NCBI GenBank assembly: GCA_000687675.1
Contig: JHWS01000008.1
Location: 26,471-90,470 of the forward strand
Origin: Lachnospiraceae bacterium NC2008
Lineage (GTDB): Bacteria > Bacillota > Clostridia > Lachnospirales > Lachnospiraceae
DNA length: 64,000 nucleotides
Direction: 5' to 3'
Below, in pieces: positions 62,814 through 64,000 of the stretch (position 1 is its first letter; each line of letters opens with the position of its first letter). The notes beneath the pieces were generated by a model that did not search any database, had not been told where the DNA came from, and saw only the letters and a list, made by a program, of their open reading frames with translations. Position numbers and translations under genes: made by a program.

Positions 62814-63482
62814 TTAATTTCCTCCCATCATTAGCACCATAGAATCTGCCAAACAAGAAAGCATATCATCCGGTTTATAATTTCCTCTTATATGTTCTGC
62901 TTTATAATTCTCAGCCAGCACATACCCTGTTTCTATGCCATGAAATGAGGCTATGAAGAATTCCATTATCTCCTTTACGCTTTTAACTGGCTTTAGTTTG
63001 TTTTTCTTTATGGCTTCCGTCAGGTACTCACTCAGTCTGTTTGTGAGATAAAGCAGGGGGCTCTGCACGTTATTCCCTAGTTTTTCAGCCATCTTCAGAA
63101 CTCTCTCAGGGTCACTCATTGCCAATACATCACAGTAGATTGAAACTTTAAGAAGATCAATTCCCACCTTCTGTAAGTAATCAGAAAGACTACTGCAGAT
63201 ATTCCTGATGCCCTTCTCCCAGTTTTCTGTCCCAGCTTCAGAAAGAATCTTCTCAACTTTTTCATCCATTCTATTTTCTGTATTAATCCTTATGACCATA
63301 TCACTGAGAATCTCATCTAGATCCTTATAATATCTGTATATAACTCCATGAGAAAAGCCAGCCTCAGCTATCACATCCTTCATCTCTACCGCAGTGATAG
63401 GTTTCTTAAGGCATACGCGATAAGCCGCATCAATTATCTCTTTCTTCTTCATTTCATAGTATTCTTCAGTTACTCTTGGCAT
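62814..63482 (-). CDS. TetR-family transcriptional regulator
   Basis: A 222-residue repressor with N-terminal HTH (IIDAAYRVCLKKPITAVEMKDVIAEAGFS then VIYRYYKDLDEIL). The C-terminal ligand domain has no obvious class. It is in one operon with the alpha/beta hydrolase, and the region upstream carries a strong promoter and palindromes fitting its own operator. Confidence 0.9.
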   Translation of the reverse strand: MPRVTEEYYEMKKKEIIDAAYRVCLKKPITAVEMKDVIAEAGFSHGVIYRYYKDLDEILSDMVIRINTENRMDEKVEKILSEAGTENWEKGIRNICSSLSDYLQKVGIDLLKVSIYCDVLAMSDPERVLKMAEKLGNNVQSPLLYLTNRLSEYLTEAIKKNKLKPVKSVKEIMEFFIASFHGIETGYVLAENYKAEHIRGNYKPDDMLSCLADSMVLMMGGN

Positions 63483-63505
63483 AACTTCCTCTCACTTCTT
63501 CAGCT

Positions 63506-63522
63506 TATTGTGTAACACAATA
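63506..63522. promoter_or_regulatory. Perfect palindrome in the TetR leader
   Basis: TATTGTG-TAA-CACAATA at 63506-63522, a perfect 17-base palindrome 24 bases upstream of the TetR start codon. Could be a second operator or a small leader hairpin. Confidence 0.5.
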
Positions 63523-63539
63523 GATTAAATATTTACGTA

Positions 63540-63604
63540 AAAATGACACCTTGTCATTATAAATGACTTGGTGTCATTTTAATTTAGATGTCATCTTTTG
63601 TCAA
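63540..63604 (-). promoter_or_regulatory. Promoter and palindromic operator of the TetR/hydrolase operon
   Basis: On the minus strand -35 TTGACA (63599-63604) and -10 TAAAAT (63576-63581) are separated by exactly 17 bases. Overlapping the -10 and downstream of it lies a 41-base palindrome (63540-63580). Its arms AAAATGACACC/GGTGTCATTTT are perfect at the ends and each contains the sub-palindrome type ATGACA..TGTCAT. A third GATG-A-CATC lies in the promoter spacer. Confidence 0.75.
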
Positions 63605-63698
63605 TAAATCATTCTGTCAACTCTAATGTTTTATTTCGTATTATAGTGTTAGCATCTAAATAGTACAAAACGAAATGAGATATCCCCTTAAGCTATTG

Positions 63699-63704
63699 TA
63701 TAAT
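63699..63704 (+). promoter_or_regulatory. Candidate -10 of the IS3 orfA promoter
   Basis: TATAAT at 63699-63704, 21 bases upstream of the transposase ATG and before AGGAGG. No clear -35 is visible. Confidence 0.4.
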
Positions 63705-63725
63705 CTAGAAGAGGAGGAACTCATT

Positions 63726-64000
63726 ATGTCTCGTCAAAAAATTCATCACACCAAGCAGTTCAAGTTGGATGCTATCAACTATCGTAAGGAGCATCCTGAT
63801 CTTACACAAGTTGAATGCGCCAAGAATCTAGGTATCGGTGTTAGTACCCTAGGCCGTTGGGAATCACAGTTTAGGGATAACGACGGCGATATTCCGGTTA
63901 TTGGCTCCGGTAGTTATGCTTCAGAGGAGGCGAAAGAAATCGCTCGTCTCAAGCGTGAACTCCGTGATACTCAAGATGCACTTGATGTGTTAAAAAAAGC
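63726..64000 (+). mobile_element. IS3-family transposase OrfA, 5' part (cut by window end)
   Basis: The ATG at 63726 (behind GAGGAGGA) opens 91 codons to the window end. The protein has the IS3/IS150-type OrfA fold: an N-terminal HTH (KQFKLDAINYRKEHPDLTQV, CAKNLGIGVSTLGRWESQ) and a C-terminal leucine-zipper segment starting EEAKEIARLKRELRD. The last seven bases before the final GC are a run of A (63992-63998) reading TTA AAA AAA, a slippery heptamer where IS3 elements shift -1 into orfB. The downstream orfB lies outside the window. A left terminal repeat may start at TGTCAA near 63615, but I cannot confirm it. Confidence 0.85.

Noticed and set aside
1..64000. CRISPR arrays, tRNA or rRNA genes
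   Set aside because: No regularly spaced repeats of CRISPR type and no cloverleaf or rRNA sequences noticed on either strand.

Overview
The window is AT-rich DNA from a Gram-positive Firmicute. The best fit is a member of the Lachnospiraceae (Butyrivibrio/Pseudobutyrivibrio/Roseburia type). This is inferred from many lipoproteins with short MKKK-type signal peptides, abundant membrane GGDEF proteins, AGGAGG-type ribosome binding sites, Ktr, RqcH and sugar ABC systems. I did not identify the species. Almost every gene lies on the minus strand; only four genes and one cut-off transposase ORF are on the plus strand. I found no rRNA, tRNA, CRISPR array or prophage.

Layout. 1-11.4 kb is a sugar uptake and sensing region: a ChvE-like binding protein, a two-domain sugar ATPase and a permease. 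Upstream of them are a sugar-binding lipoprotein, a YesN/AraC-type response regulator, a LytS/YesM-type kinase and a membrane-anchored binding protein in one overlapping operon. This resembles the clostridial XylFII-LytS-YesN arrangement. Two diguanylate cyclase or sensor genes lie at the left edge. 11.5-19 kb holds housekeeping genes: gap, a PHP phosphatase, xerD, a Nudix hydrolase, rqcH and an aspartate-type aminotransferase. Two large imperfect palindromes lie between these genes.

19-28 kb holds a zinc-type ABC operon with two unusual accessory genes, a TetR gene followed by a GGDEF gene, another GGDEF protein with a degenerate GGDKF motif, and KtrB/KtrA potassium uptake. 28-43 kb is a cell-envelope accessory region rich in lipoproteins and small membrane proteins, with a rhodanese-TtcA fusion, a metallophosphoesterase, a CPBP-family protein and cytidine deaminase. 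Three operons here share a bipartite upstream element, CCATAAA - 16 bases - CGTATATA, which looks like a promoter for an alternative sigma factor. A tandemly duplicated gene pair and a surviving 26-codon tail of a third copy also lie here.

43-54 kb is a run of small enzymes: an FMN reductase, an erythromycin-esterase-like lipoprotein, an esterase, NudC, a VOC protein, an M24 peptidase, acetyltransferases, a DUF89 protein and an AlkZ-related protein. 54-58.4 kb is a second carbohydrate ABC operon (binding protein, two permeases, a YesL-like protein) with no ATPase gene. It is bracketed by two nearly identical hairpins. 58.6-63.5 kb holds small proteins, acetyltransferases, an HD hydrolase and a TetR/hydrolase operon with a striking palindromic operator region. 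The window ends inside an IS3-family orfA, at its probable frameshift site.
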